Source: Croceivirga lutea (GTDB lineage Bacteria > Bacteroidota > Bacteroidia > Flavobacteriales > Flavobacteriaceae). Taken from it: a DNA stretch of 64,000 nucleotides. Below, piece after piece: positions 8,947 to 18,150 of this stretch; the first letter of the stretch is position 1, and every line of letters starts with the position of its first letter. The notes beneath the pieces are model-generated. The model worked only from the letters and a program-made list of their open reading frames with translations, had not been told where the DNA came from and made no database searches. The position numbers and the translations under genes were made by a program. The stretch lies in NCBI RefSeq assembly GCF_014235875.1, contig NZ_JACJUK010000008.1:1-64000 (forward strand). The letters run 5' to 3'.

Positions 8947-10071
8947 TTAAATGGTTTTTTTAATAAGATTTACAATATTCACCAGTTGTTCTTCTTCTAA
9001 ACTAGAACCACTAGGCAAACACAAACCTCTGTTAAACAAGTCTTCACTTACACCATTTACATATTTCTGATTTTTAGAAAAAACAGGCTGCATATGCATA
9101 GGTTTCCATAGTGGTCTAGATTCAATTCCTTTATTCAATAGATTGGTTCTAATCTTTTCACGAGTTTCAAAAGAATCTGTTAATAAACACGTTAACCATC
9201 TATTTGAAAAATAACCCTCAGGTTCATCAACGAATGAAATTGAAGAAATACTTTTTAAAGCATCTTTGTAGAACTCAAAATTTCTTCTTCTAGCATGAAC
9301 ACGTTTTTCTAAAACTTCCATTTGACCAGCTCCAATACCCGCAAGAACGTTACTCATACGATAATTATGTCCAATTTCTGAATGTTGATAATGGGGAGCT
9401 TGATCTCTTGCTTGTGTTGCTAAGTGTATAGCTTTCTGTACAAGATTTTTGTCTTTGGCCAATAAAGCACCACCGCCAGAAGTGGTGATGATTTTATTTC
9501 CATTAAAAGATAGTATACCAATTTCACCAAAGGAACCACACTTGGTATTTTTAAAGTGACTACCTAAAGCTTCTGCACTATCTTCAATTAAAGGTATGTT
9601 ATATTTTTGAGAAATTGCGGTAATCTCTTCAACTTTAAAAGGCATACCATATAAATCAACTGCAACTATAGCTTTAGCCTTTTTACCTTTTTTAATACCG
9701 TCTTCTATAGCATCTTCTAATAACTCAGGGGAAATATTCCAAGTTTCTTCTTCACTATCAATAAAAATTGGATTGGCTCCTAAATATGTTATTGGATTGG
9801 CAGATGCTGCGAAAGTGAAACTTTGGCATAACACATCATCACCATGTGTAACGCCAAGCAATTTTAGAGCCAAATGTATTGCTGCAGTGCCTGAACTTAA
9901 TACTGCACAATGCAATTTGTTATTGTAAAAATCACCAATTTTATCTTCAAATAAATTTACATTGGGACCAAGTGGAGCTATCCAGTTGGTTTCAAACGCT
10001 TGTAGAACATAACGTTCTTCATTTGAACCTAAATGGGGAGGAGACAAATAGATTTTGATAGGTATACTCAA
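8947..10071 (-). CDS. DegT/DnrJ/EryC1/StrS sugar aminotransferase (PglE/WcfR-like), TTG start
   Basis: A 374-residue PLP-dependent aminotransferase. The Schiff-base lysine is Lys193 in SFNGNKIITTSGGG, a sequence typical of PglE-type enzymes. The PLP-phosphate contact SSGTAAIHLA (59-68) and the aspartate of IEDSAEALGS are present. It should aminate the 4-keto sugar made by the adjacent dehydratase, giving UDP-2-acetamido-4-amino-trideoxyhexose. The start is TTG at 10071: an in-frame TAA lies two codons upstream, the family-conserved N-terminus IYLSPPHLGSNEERYV follows at once, and the next methionine is about 140 residues in. A -7 box lies at 10094-10101. No dedicated PglD-like N-acetyltransferase sits beside it. 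Confidence 0.93.
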   Translation of the reverse strand: MSIPIKIYLSPPHLGSNEERYVLQAFETNWIAPLGPNVNLFEDKIGDFYNNKLHCAVLSSGTAAIHLALKLLGVTHGDDVLCQSFTFAASANPITYLGANPIFIDSEEETWNISPELLEDAIEDGIKKGKKAKAIVAVDLYGMPFKVEEITAISQKYNIPLIEDSAEALGSHFKNTKCGSFGEIGILSFNGNKIITTSGGGALLAKDKNLVQKAIHLATQARDQAPHYQHSEIGHNYRMSNVLAGIGAGQMEVLEKRVHARRRNFEFYKDALKSISSISFVDEPEGYFSNRWLTCLLTDSFETREKIRTNLLNKGIESRPLWKPMHMQPVFSKNQKYVNGVSEDLFNRGLCLPSGSSLEEEQLVNIVNLIKKTI

Positions 10072-10093
10072 CGGTTAGTTTATTTAATCCGTA

Positions 10094-10101
10094 CAAAAGT
10101 A
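10094..10101 (-). promoter_or_regulatory. Bacteroidota-type -7 promoter box for the 10071-3751 operon
   Basis: On the minus strand this reads TACTTTTG, an exact match to the TAnnTTTG -7 element used by the primary sigma factor in Bacteroidota. It lies 23 bases upstream of the TTG start at 10071, which would leave a 5' leader of roughly 15 bases. No clear TTG -33 element was found at the usual distance. It is in the 101-bp gap between the beta-helix lipoprotein gene and the aminotransferase. Confidence 0.4.
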
Positions 10102-10172
10102 TACATAGAAAGGTTTGAAAATAAATAAGAAAGAATTAATTCGTTAGGTGTATTAAAAACATCGGTTATCTG

Positions 10173-11546
10173 TTAACCTTTATTTAAGAAAAAGAAGAAC
10201 TCTTCTAAATCTGTATACCCATTTTCATCAAAATCAGTGGTTTCGTTTTGACTTAGATCACCAAATTTTTGAACCTCATAATTATCATCCATTCCATCTA
10301 AATCTGAATCAAGATAAGGCTCTCCTTGTGTTAAGGTTGGGTAGTTATAAGGTTCAGTATCATAATTACTATCTACTTTGTTCACAATATCTGAAAGTAA
10401 AGAAGCATCATAACTGTTTAAACCAGATGAAGAAAAATGTCGACTACCCACATTTTCAACAATATAAGCTCTTACCTGAGTTGATGGTATTGGATTAATA
10501 TCTGAAGGTAAAATTCTATTTGTAGAAATACTTTTATTTAATTCGGTATCAATATCAACCTCTTTTTTACCATCATATAAATTATCAAAAATAAAGGCTG
10601 TTTCATCTTTTAATTCTCCACCTTCACTTAACATGTCAATTATAAATTTTTGTTTTGAATTGGTCTCATTTTCCCAAATGTTACCAATCATATCAAATTG
10701 ACAACCATCACTTAATTGAGCTGGGGTTACAAAACCGTAAAACATGTTATTAATATATTCTACTTTGCCATATTGCTGTAATCTTGGGTTTCTTTCATCA
10801 TTCCAAATTTGTAAATTTTGAACAAATGAAATATTGTATGTGGTATAATCAGCACCAACAATTGAACCACCATTTCCTTTATGATTTGATATGATAGTAT
10901 TAGAAATTGTAACGTTTTTAGCTGCAGACACCCCCAAATTCTCATCAGTACCATGAGACAGACTACAATGGTCAACAATAACATTCTCTGCAAATTCAAA
11001 TTCTCCACCAAATATTTGAAGTGCGTCAGCATTATTTGGTGCATTTTCACCAACCATAATAGCTAAATTTCTAATAATATGGTTTGAACTGTGAATACCA
11101 ATTTGAGCTCCTCTAACAACAATACCATCGCCTGGAGCAGTATTACCTTCGAAAGTCATATTTGGATATCTAATACTTATAGGACTTTTTAGGTCTATAA
11201 ACCCGGCCACTTTTACCACTACATTTCTGGTACCCATAGCTTCAAAAGCAGCACGTAGGCTACCTGGTCCAGAATCATTTAAGTTTTCAACGATTAGAAC
11301 TTTACCCCCACGCCCACCTGTGGCATATCTACCGTGACCAATAGCATCAGGAAAAGCTTTTATTTCAGAAGAATCATATTCAGATGAATCTGAGGAATTA
11401 ACCGAATCACTTTCTTGATTACGCAAATTCTCTTCAATATTTTCTTGAATGGTAGTATTAAATTCCTGACTATCCTTAGAACAGCCTTTAGAAGCTAAAC
11501 TCAATAGCACTAAGATGCCAAAATAAAATGTAGTTTTTACAGACAT
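10173..11546 (-). CDS. Pectate-lyase-like parallel beta-helix lipoprotein
   Basis: About 457 residues from ATG 11546; a longer form from ATG 11582 is possible. I chose 11546 because it gives a compact lipoprotein signal peptide ending LLSLASKGCSKDS. A Ser/Glu/Asp-rich linker follows, then a PL1-like right-handed beta-helix beginning AFPDAIGHGRYATGGRGG and including VENLNDSGPGSLRAA and VDHCSLSHGTDEN, the typical front end and core of bacterial pectate-lyase superfamily proteins. The C-terminus has an EF-hand-like DSDLDGMDD and DFDENGYTDLEEF, probable calcium sites. CSKDS after the lipid cysteine resembles a surface-export signal. It could trim or depolymerise the uronic-acid polymer made by the neighbouring operon. 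The substrate is not known, and lyase activity is not proven by sequence alone. Confidence 0.82.
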   Translation of the reverse strand: MSVKTTFYFGILVLLSLASKGCSKDSQEFNTTIQENIEENLRNQESDSVNSSDSSEYDSSEIKAFPDAIGHGRYATGGRGGKVLIVENLNDSGPGSLRAAFEAMGTRNVVVKVAGFIDLKSPISIRYPNMTFEGNTAPGDGIVVRGAQIGIHSSNHIIRNLAIMVGENAPNNADALQIFGGEFEFAENVIVDHCSLSHGTDENLGVSAAKNVTISNTIISNHKGNGGSIVGADYTTYNISFVQNLQIWNDERNPRLQQYGKVEYINNMFYGFVTPAQLSDGCQFDMIGNIWENETNSKQKFIIDMLSEGGELKDETAFIFDNLYDGKKEVDIDTELNKSISTNRILPSDINPIPSTQVRAYIVENVGSRHFSSSGLNSYDASLLSDIVNKVDSNYDTEPYNYPTLTQGEPYLDSDLDGMDDNYEVQKFGDLSQNETTDFDENGYTDLEEFFFFLNKG

Positions 11547-11831
11547 TACAATAAGCAGGTTTAAACTATTAGTTATAAGCATTATTCGGGGACTATAAAA
11601 TTAGTTTTTAATTTACAAAATATCGACAAATTGGTCGTTTAATTCGATGAACTACCGCAAAATATGAAAATTCTTACAGGACATAACTCTTAATATGTAA
11701 AATTACCATTTAGCCATTAAAATTTGGAAGTTTGCAGTTTAGACGGTTTTTTTGGTAAACACAACTAGAAAAACTTATAAATAGCTTCAGTTTCAATTGC
11801 CTTTTGAGATATTTGCATCAAACTCTAATCA
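11547..11831. promoter_or_regulatory. Divergent intergenic region between lyase-like gene and epimerase operon
   Basis: AT-rich spacer between two divergent genes, so it should hold promoters for both. It contains ATATCGACAA at 11620-11629, also found upstream of the oxidase gene at 3697-3706, and an imperfect inverted repeat CGAC-AAATTG-GTCG at 11624-11637. No exact TAnnTTTG box was found in either direction; near matches (TATTTTG on the minus strand) occur twice. Confidence 0.3.
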
Positions 11832-12857
11832 ATGAAAATTCTTGTAACTGGTGCTGCCGGTTTTATTGGATATCATCTCTGTAAAAAACTTGCCGAAAAT
11901 AGTCACTCCGTTATTGGTATTGATAACATCAATGATTATTACAGTCCGCAATTAAAGGTCGATAGACTTAAGGACTTGGGTTTTATTTCAAAGGAAGTTA
12001 TTTCAAGTGATTTTAAAGCTAAAAGCAGTAAATATAATGACCTATTTTTTAAAAAAATAGCACTTGAAAATGAGAATGCTTTAGAAGAACTTTTTAAGTC
12101 TGAGAAATTTGATGTTGTAGTCAATCTAGCTGCACAGGCTGGCGTTAGGTACAGCTTAGAAAATCCGAAAGCATATATCCAAAGTAATATTGTTGGATTT
12201 TGTAACATTCTAGAATGCTGCAGACATCATAATATAAAACATTTGGTATATGCTAGTAGCTCCAGTGTTTATGGCAATAATAAAGAAACTCCATTTAAAA
12301 CAACAGATAGGGTTGACACTCCAATCAGTTTATACGCGGCAACTAAAAAGAGTAATGAATTAATGGCGCATACCTATAGCCATTTATATAATTTACCAAC
12401 AACTGGATTACGTTTTTTTACCGTATATGGGCCATGGGGTAGACCAGACATGGCTATGTTTTTATTTGTGGATGCCATTCTTAATGGAAAGGAAATAAAA
12501 GTTTTTAACCATGGTAAGATGGAAAGAGATTTCACCTTTGTTGATGATATCGTAGAAGGAATTTTTAAGATTGTAGAAAATAAAAATAGTGCCCGAGATT
12601 TAAGCGTAAACCCATATAAAGTTTATAATATTGGTAATAATTCATCTGTGAAACTTTTAGATTTTATTGAAGCAATTGAAAGTGAATTGAATATTAAAGC
12701 TGAAAAAAATATGATGCCCATTCAACCTGGTGATGTAGAAAAAACCTGGGCAGATGTTAATGCATTAATTAACGATTATAACTACAAACCAAATACTTCA
12801 ATTCATGATGGAGTAAAAAGATTCATTTCTTGGTACAGAAACTACTACAACAAATAA
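11832..12857 (+). CDS. UDP-glucuronate 4-epimerase (CapI/LspL-like)
   Basis: A 341-residue extended SDR. The NAD-binding motif GAAGFIG is at 7-13 and the catalytic pair Tyr168-x3-Lys172 lies in YAATKK, preceded by the ASSSSVYG serine loop. The stretches LAAQAGVRYSLENP and KMERDFTFVDDIV are typical of UDP-GlcA 4-epimerases. It should interconvert UDP-GlcA and UDP-GalA, using the UDP-GlcA made by the dehydrogenase at 13943. It is the first gene of the plus-strand assembly operon, 85 bp ahead of the next epimerase. A UDP-glucose 4-epimerase role is less likely given these signatures. Confidence 0.88.
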   Translation: MKILVTGAAGFIGYHLCKKLAENSHSVIGIDNINDYYSPQLKVDRLKDLGFISKEVISSDFKAKSSKYNDLFFKKIALENENALEELFKSEKFDVVVNLAAQAGVRYSLENPKAYIQSNIVGFCNILECCRHHNIKHLVYASSSSVYGNNKETPFKTTDRVDTPISLYAATKKSNELMAHTYSHLYNLPTTGLRFFTVYGPWGRPDMAMFLFVDAILNGKEIKVFNHGKMERDFTFVDDIVEGIFKIVENKNSARDLSVNPYKVYNIGNNSSVKLLDFIEAIESELNIKAEKNMMPIQPGDVEKTWADVNALINDYNYKPNTSIHDGVKRFISWYRNYYNK

Positions 12858-12942
12858 TTCAACAAATCAAAACAAGATTTTTTAACATTTGACGTTTTAC
12901 AGTCAGCAATAACTTAAACGTTTATCATCTCCTAAAAATTTT

Positions 12943-13938
12943 ATGGATATCTCCTATTTAAAATTAGATAAAGAAAAAACAATTTTAGTTACCGGAGGTG
13001 CTGGATTCATTGGCTCAAACCTTTGCGAAGCTCTCTTAAATAATGGAAATAATGTTGTATGCTTGGATAACTTTGCAACAGGTAAAAAAGAAAATATTTC
13101 ACCTTTTCTAGAATACAAAAATTTTAAGTTTATTGAAGGTGATATTAGAAATTTAAAGGATTGTATAAGAGCTTGTACAAATATTGATTTTGTGCTTCAC
13201 CAAGCAGCACTTGGCTCAGTTCCACGTTCGCTGAACGATCCTATAACCAGTAATGAGGTAAATGTTTCAGGATTCTTGAATATGTTGGTAGCTGCCAGAG
13301 ATAATAAGGTTGAAAGATTTATCTATGCTGCAAGTTCATCAACTTATGGCGACTCTAAGTCATTACCAAAAATTGAAGATGAAATAGGAAAACCATTATC
13401 ACCATATGCTATTACTAAGTATGTAAATGAATTGTACGCTGAAATATTTGGTAATGCCTACGGGTTAAAAACTGTTGGATTACGGTACTTTAATGTTTTT
13501 GGTAGAAAACAAGACCCAAACGGGGCCTATGCGGCAGTTATACCTAAGTTTGTAATTCAATTGCTAAATCATGAAAGCCCAACAATAAACGGTGATGGAA
13601 GTTTCTCTAGAGATTTCACTTATATAGATAATGTTATTGAGGCAAATATTAGATGTTTAACTGCTCCTGAATCTGCAGTAAATACAGTTTACAACGTAGC
13701 TTATGGAGAAAGAACCTCGTTGCTTGAGTTAATTACGTTATTAAAGAACTATCTATCAGAATATGATCAAGATATTTCTAAGATTGAAATTTTACATGGG
13801 CCAGAGCGTAAAGGCGACGTGCCACACTCCTTGGCTTCCATTGAAAAAGCTAAACAAAATATAGGATATTCTCCAAAATTTGATATTAAAACTGGCCTAA
13901 AAGAGGCTGTAAAATGGTATTACAAAAATTTAAAATAA
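12943..13938 (+). CDS. UDP-N-acetylglucosamine 4-epimerase (WbpP/TviC-like)
   Basis: A 331-residue extended SDR: GGAGFIG at 18-24, catalytic Tyr155-x3-Lys159 in [11 protein letters not shown]. The long conserved stretch around [20 protein letters not shown], and the extra N-terminal segment ahead of the Rossmann fold, are characteristic of WbpP-type enzymes that interconvert UDP-GlcNAc and UDP-GalNAc. It ends 4 bp before ugd. Together with the HexNAc dehydrogenase at 15288 it forms the TviB/TviC-like pair that makes UDP-GalNAc uronic acid in Vi-antigen-type pathways. The order of the two steps cannot be read from sequence. Confidence 0.88.
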   Translation: MDISYLKLDKEKTILVTGGAGFIGSNLCEALLNNGNNVVCLDNFATGKKENISPFLEYKNFKFIEGDIRNLKDCIRACTNIDFVLHQAALGSVPRSLNDPITSNEVNVSGFLNMLVAARDNKVERFIYAASSSTYGDSKSLPKIEDEIGKPLSPYAITKYVNELYAEIFGNAYGLKTVGLRYFNVFGRKQDPNGAYAAVIPKFVIQLLNHESPTINGDGSFSRDFTYIDNVIEANIRCLTAPESAVNTVYNVAYGERTSLLELITLLKNYLSEYDQDISKIEILHGPERKGDVPHSLASIEKAKQNIGYSPKFDIKTGLKEAVKWYYKNLK

Positions 13939-13942
13939 AATC

Positions 13943-15274
13943 ATGAAAATAACTGTTGTAGGTACTGGATATGTAGGCTTAGTTTCTGGAACTTGTTTTG
14001 CAGAAATGGGTAACAAAGTTACTTGTATAGACATTGATGAAAAGAAAATTGAAAATCTTGAAAAGGGTATTATCCCTATATATGAACCCGGTTTAGAACC
14101 AATGGTACTTAGAAATGTAGAGAATAATACTTTATTTTTTAGTACTAAATTATCAGAAAATCTAGACCAGTGTGACATCGCTTTTATAGCGGTAGGAACT
14201 CCTATGGGTGAAGATGGTTCTGCTGATTTACAATATGTTTTAAAAGTTGCTGAACAAATCGGACAACACATGTCACATCCACTAGTAGTTGTAGATAAAT
14301 CTACTGTTCCAGTAGGAACCGCAGATAAAGTTAAAGCTACTATCGATGCTGAGTTAAAAAAACGTGGTGTAGAAATTGAATTTAGTGTTGTTTCTAATCC
14401 AGAATTCTTAAAAGAAGGAGATGCCATTAACGATTTTATGAAACCTGATCGTGTTGTTGTTGGTACAGATGATGAGTTTGCAGCGCAAAAAATGAGAAAA
14501 CTATATTCTCCTTTCTTTAGAAGCAGTATGGACCGTTTTATAGCCATGGATGTCAGAAGTGCCGAAATGACCAAATATGTTGCCAATGCTATGCTAGCAA
14601 CAAAAATTTCATTTATGAATGAAATTGCAAACATTTGTGAACTTGTTGGGGCCGATGTTAATAAAGTTCGTATTGGTATTGGCTCAGATAGCCGAATAGG
14701 TTATAGTTTTATCTATCCTGGTAGTGGTTACGGGGGTTCATGTTTTCCAAAAGATGTTAAGGCCTTAAAGAAAATGGCACATCAAAACGGATACAACGCG
14801 CAACTAATAGAAGCTGTAGAAGACGTTAATGACAGGCAAAAGTTTGTTGTAGCTAATAAAGTTATCGAACGTTTTGGAGAAGATTTAAAAGGTAAGACTT
14901 TTGCAATATGGGGGCTAGCTTTTAAACCTGGAACAGATGATATGAGAGAAGCCCCAGCTATTTATATTATTAATGAGTTAACAAAAAGAGGAGCAAAAAT
15001 TAAGGCCTACGATCCCAAAGCAGTTGAAGAAGCCAAACATTTTTACTTGAAAGACAATACTGATGTAGCCTATTTTGAATCTAAATATGAAACTTTAAAA
15101 GATTCAGATGCTATGTTGTTATTAACAGAATGGAAAGAATTTAGAGCTCCGGATTTTAATGAAATAAAAAAAGAGCTTAATACCCCTATAATATTTGATG
15201 GTAGAAATCAATATGATTTTGAAACGTTAAAAGATATGGGCTTTGAGTATTACCAAATTGGTAAGACCAATTAA
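13943..15274 (+). CDS. ugd: UDP-glucose 6-dehydrogenase
   Basis: 443 residues, usual length. The N-terminal NAD-binding motif GTGYVGL is at 7-13, STVPVGT in the middle, and the catalytic cysteine is Cys267 in GGSCFPKD with Lys270 nearby. The C-terminal UDP-binding domain includes [16 protein letters not shown]. It oxidises UDP-glucose to UDP-glucuronic acid in two NAD-dependent steps. It is 4 bp after the WbpP-like epimerase and 13 bp before the second dehydrogenase, so it is cotranscribed with both. The 234-residue minus-strand ORF across its first half is an antisense shadow. Confidence 0.95.
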   Translation: MKITVVGTGYVGLVSGTCFAEMGNKVTCIDIDEKKIENLEKGIIPIYEPGLEPMVLRNVENNTLFFSTKLSENLDQCDIAFIAVGTPMGEDGSADLQYVLKVAEQIGQHMSHPLVVVDKSTVPVGTADKVKATIDAELKKRGVEIEFSVVSNPEFLKEGDAINDFMKPDRVVVGTDDEFAAQKMRKLYSPFFRSSMDRFIAMDVRSAEMTKYVANAMLATKISFMNEIANICELVGADVNKVRIGIGSDSRIGYSFIYPGSGYGGSCFPKDVKALKKMAHQNGYNAQLIEAVEDVNDRQKFVVANKVIERFGEDLKGKTFAIWGLAFKPGTDDMREAPAIYIINELTKRGAKIKAYDPKAVEEAKHFYLKDNTDVAYFESKYETLKDSDAMLLLTEWKEFRAPDFNEIKKELNTPIIFDGRNQYDFETLKDMGFEYYQIGKTN

Positions 15275-15287
15275 TTAAATAAACTTG

Positions 15288-16562
15288 ATGAACACTAAAA
15301 TTTCTATTATTGGTCTGGGCTATGTGGGCTTACCACTAGCCCGACTTTTTGCAACTAAATATCCTGTTGTTGGATTTGACATTAACAAAGAAAGAGTTAC
15401 TGAAATTCAAAACGGACATGACAGTACTCTGGAAGTTGAAGATGAAATTCTTCAAGCAGTAATAAAACAAAATAATGATGATTCAAACGGCCTATTTTGT
15501 TCTTTTGAAAATTCAGATTTAAAAGACTGCAATATTCATATCGTAACTGTTCCTACTCCTGTTGATTCTACAAACAGACCAATTCTTACACCCTTATATA
15601 AGGCGAGTGAATCTGTAGGTAGCATTTTAAAAAAGGGAGACATTGTAATCTATGAATCTACTGTATATCCTGGGGTTACAGAGGATGAATGTATTCCAAT
15701 ATTAGAAAAAGTTAGTGGGTTAAAGTTCAATGTAGATTTTTACGCTGGTTATTCCCCTGAGCGAATAAATCCTGGTGATAAATTGCATACCGTTGAAAAA
15801 ATATTGAAAGTTACTTCGGGTTCAACGCCTGAAATTGGTAAAAAAGTAGATGATTTATATTCATCTGTAATTACTGCCGGCACCCATCTTGCACCTACTA
15901 TTAAGGTTGCTGAAGCTGCAAAGGTTATTGAAAACTCACAAAGAGATATCAATATTGCATTTGTTAATGAGCTTGCAAAAATTTTCAATTTGATGGAGAT
16001 TGATACGCATGATGTACTTAAAGCTGCAGGAACTAAATGGAATTTCTTACCATTTAAACCTGGATTAGTTGGTGGACATTGTATTGGTGTAGACCCTTAT
16101 TATTTAGCTCAAAAGGCCCAAGAATTTGGTTATCATCCAGAAATTATTTTGGCTGGTAGAAGATTAAATGACGGAATGGGTAAATATGTAGCTTCTGAAG
16201 TTGTAAAACTAATGGTACAACGAGATATTAAGGTTAAACAAAGTTCGATTTTGGTATTGGGAATTACGTTTAAAGAAAACTGTCCTGATGTTAGAAATAC
16301 TAAAGCCGTTGATGTTATTAAAAATCTAAAAAGCTATGGTATTAATGTTGATGTTTATGACCCTTGGGCTTCAGCAACAGAGGTAAAACATGAATATGAT
16401 TTAGAACTTGTTAGTGATTTACCAAATAAGCAATATGAAGCTATTGTACTATGTGTTGCTCATGAAGAATTTTTGACAATTGATTTAAATAAATTAAAAA
16501 GTGAAAATTCAATTATTTATGACGTAAAAGGGGTTTTACCCTTAGCAGACAGTCGTTTATAA
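15288..16562 (+). CDS. UDP-N-acetyl-hexosamine 6-dehydrogenase (WbpA/TviB/WecC type)
   Basis: A 424-residue nucleotide sugar dehydrogenase. The NAD motif GLGYVGLP is at 9-16, [10 protein letters not shown] is typical of the HexNAc branch, and the catalytic cysteine is Cys265 in [12 protein letters not shown], followed by [15 protein letters not shown] in the UDP-binding domain. I start at ATG 15288; a TTG one codon upstream is also in frame. It should oxidise UDP-GlcNAc or UDP-GalNAc to the uronic acid. With the upstream epimerase it points to a HexNAcA residue in the polymer. It is followed by the flippase after 34 bp. Confidence 0.92.
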   Translation: MNTKISIIGLGYVGLPLARLFATKYPVVGFDINKERVTEIQNGHDSTLEVEDEILQAVIKQNNDDSNGLFCSFENSDLKDCNIHIVTVPTPVDSTNRPILTPLYKASESVGSILKKGDIVIYESTVYPGVTEDECIPILEKVSGLKFNVDFYAGYSPERINPGDKLHTVEKILKVTSGSTPEIGKKVDDLYSSVITAGTHLAPTIKVAEAAKVIENSQRDINIAFVNELAKIFNLMEIDTHDVLKAAGTKWNFLPFKPGLVGGHCIGVDPYYLAQKAQEFGYHPEIILAGRRLNDGMGKYVASEVVKLMVQRDIKVKQSSILVLGITFKENCPDVRNTKAVDVIKNLKSYGINVDVYDPWASATEVKHEYDLELVSDLPNKQYEAIVLCVAHEEFLTIDLNKLKSENSIIYDVKGVLPLADSRL

Positions 16563-16596
16563 TTTAGTGTGACTTTTTATTTAAAAAGCCAATAGC

Positions 16597-18150
16597 GTGG
16601 AGGATTCCTCTGAATCAAATAAAACATCGACTTCAAAAAAAGGAATGCTTGGCGTACTGTGGACCAGTTCAGGTTCTATAGTTTACATGCTGCTTCAATT
16701 TGTTGTTTTAGGAATTTTGGCAAGAATACTCTCCCCTGAGGAGTTTGGTATTGTTGCTTTAGTTCTGGTACTTGTAAACTTTACTCAATTGTTTATAGAT
16801 ATGGGTATTGCAAGTGCTATTGTTCAGATGCAAAACATAACAAAAGAACATATTAGCCAAGGTTACGCTTTGTCTATTTTAATTGGAGTACTATTAGGTA
16901 TCATATTTTATTTTTCTGGACCATGGCTAGGGCAGTTTTTTAATATCTCTGACTTAGATGAACCCATAAGGTTCTTTGCACTATTCCTGCCATTTAATTC
17001 AATTAACGCAATGTCTCATGCAATGCTTTATCGAAAATTGAATTATTCTGTTATTGTTAAATGTGATGTGTTATCATATTTATTTGGAATGGGACTAACA
17101 TCAATCATTCTTGCTTATTTAGGTTTTGGGTACTGGTCACTAATCTATGGCCATTTCGCCACTACAATAATCCTCACTATTTCAATGCTTATCATTGAAA
17201 AACCCTATTTTTCATTTCGTTTTAGCAAAGTAGTAAGCAAAGACCTATTGTTTTTTGGTTCTGGTCATACATTGAGTACCACTTTCAATTATTTTGCAGA
17301 AAACATGGATAATCTAGTGGTGGGTAAATATTTATCGCAAACAGCACTTGGTATATATTCAAAAGCCTTTCAATTGTTTGCTACTCCTGCTAGTTTTTTT
17401 GGAGGGGTTTATGACAAAGTTTTATTTCCTATACTTTCTAAAAAAAATAACGACAAGGCCTTGCTAGGTAAATTTTATATTTTTAGCAATTCTGTTTGTT
17501 TTGGTGTTTTAATTCCCATGTCTTTCGCAATATATGTGAATGCTGAACTAATTATTAGAACAATTCTTGGTGACCAATGGGATGAAGCTATTTTAATATT
17601 ACAAATTTTAGTTCTTGGTTTAGCATTCAGATTTGGAACACGAATAAACAAATCTTACCTAAAGTCAATGGGTTTAGTTTATACAGGTGCAAGCTTTCAA
17701 TTTATTTTTGCAATTATGATGTTAATCTCAACTTACATTGGAAGTAAAATTAACGGTCTTATAGGGGTTGCAGTGGGTGTTTTTATAACTACCATCATAA
17801 ATTATCTAATTGTAGTTTTTAAACTATATAGCGTTATAAAATTTGATATAAAACAATTTAGTGGAACCATTTTAAAAAGTTTATTGGTTTTTATTCCCTT
17901 ATTTCTTTTAGCTTATTTTTCATTTGAATTTCTAGATTCAATGTACTTACAGCTTTTAATATCCGTTATTGTTTATGCACCTATTGCGTTGTATTTTCTT
18001 TTCAGTAAAAAAGGAGTGCTATTTAATTCGCATAATAATGAAATGCTATACATAGTTTTAAACGCTTTACCAACAGGTAGTATTCAAAAACTTACTGCAA
18101 TAAAATCTGTTAAAAGTTACTTTGAAGAATTAAACTTAATTGAAAAATAG
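16597..18150 (+). CDS. Oligosaccharide flippase (Wzx-like, MATE/MVF superfamily)
   Basis: A 517-residue integral membrane protein with about 12-14 hydrophobic helices. The N-terminal motif ARILSPEEFGIVALVLVLVN is typical of WzxC/TuaB-type polysaccharide translocases. It should flip undecaprenyl-linked repeat units across the inner membrane. The GTG at 16597 gives a polar 16-residue leader; an alternative ATG at 16645 would start directly before the first helix, and I cannot decide between them. The stop codon abuts the ATG of the polymerase gene, indicating tight coupling. A second flippase, at 53508-54923, presumably serves a second repeat unit. Confidence 0.9.
   Translation: MEDSSESNKTSTSKKGMLGVLWTSSGSIVYMLLQFVVLGILARILSPEEFGIVALVLVLVNFTQLFIDMGIASAIVQMQNITKEHISQGYALSILIGVLLGIIFYFSGPWLGQFFNISDLDEPIRFFALFLPFNSINAMSHAMLYRKLNYSVIVKCDVLSYLFGMGLTSIILAYLGFGYWSLIYGHFATTIILTISMLIIEKPYFSFRFSKVVSKDLLFFGSGHTLSTTFNYFAENMDNLVVGKYLSQTALGIYSKAFQLFATPASFFGGVYDKVLFPILSKKNNDKALLGKFYIFSNSVCFGVLIPMSFAIYVNAELIIRTILGDQWDEAILILQILVLGLAFRFGTRINKSYLKSMGLVYTGASFQFIFAIMMLISTYIGSKINGLIGVAVGVFITTIINYLIVVFKLYSVIKFDIKQFSGTILKSLLVFIPLFLLAYFSFEFLDSMYLQLLISVIVYAPIALYFLFSKKGVLFNSHNNEMLYIVLNALPTGSIQKLTAIKSVKSYFEELNLIEK

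Noticed and set aside
13930-14634. A 234-codon minus-strand ORF
   Set aside because: It is antisense to ugd, whose frame carries the GTGYVGL and GGSCFPKD motifs; the reverse frame has low-complexity Ser/Thr/Phe composition typical of a shadow.
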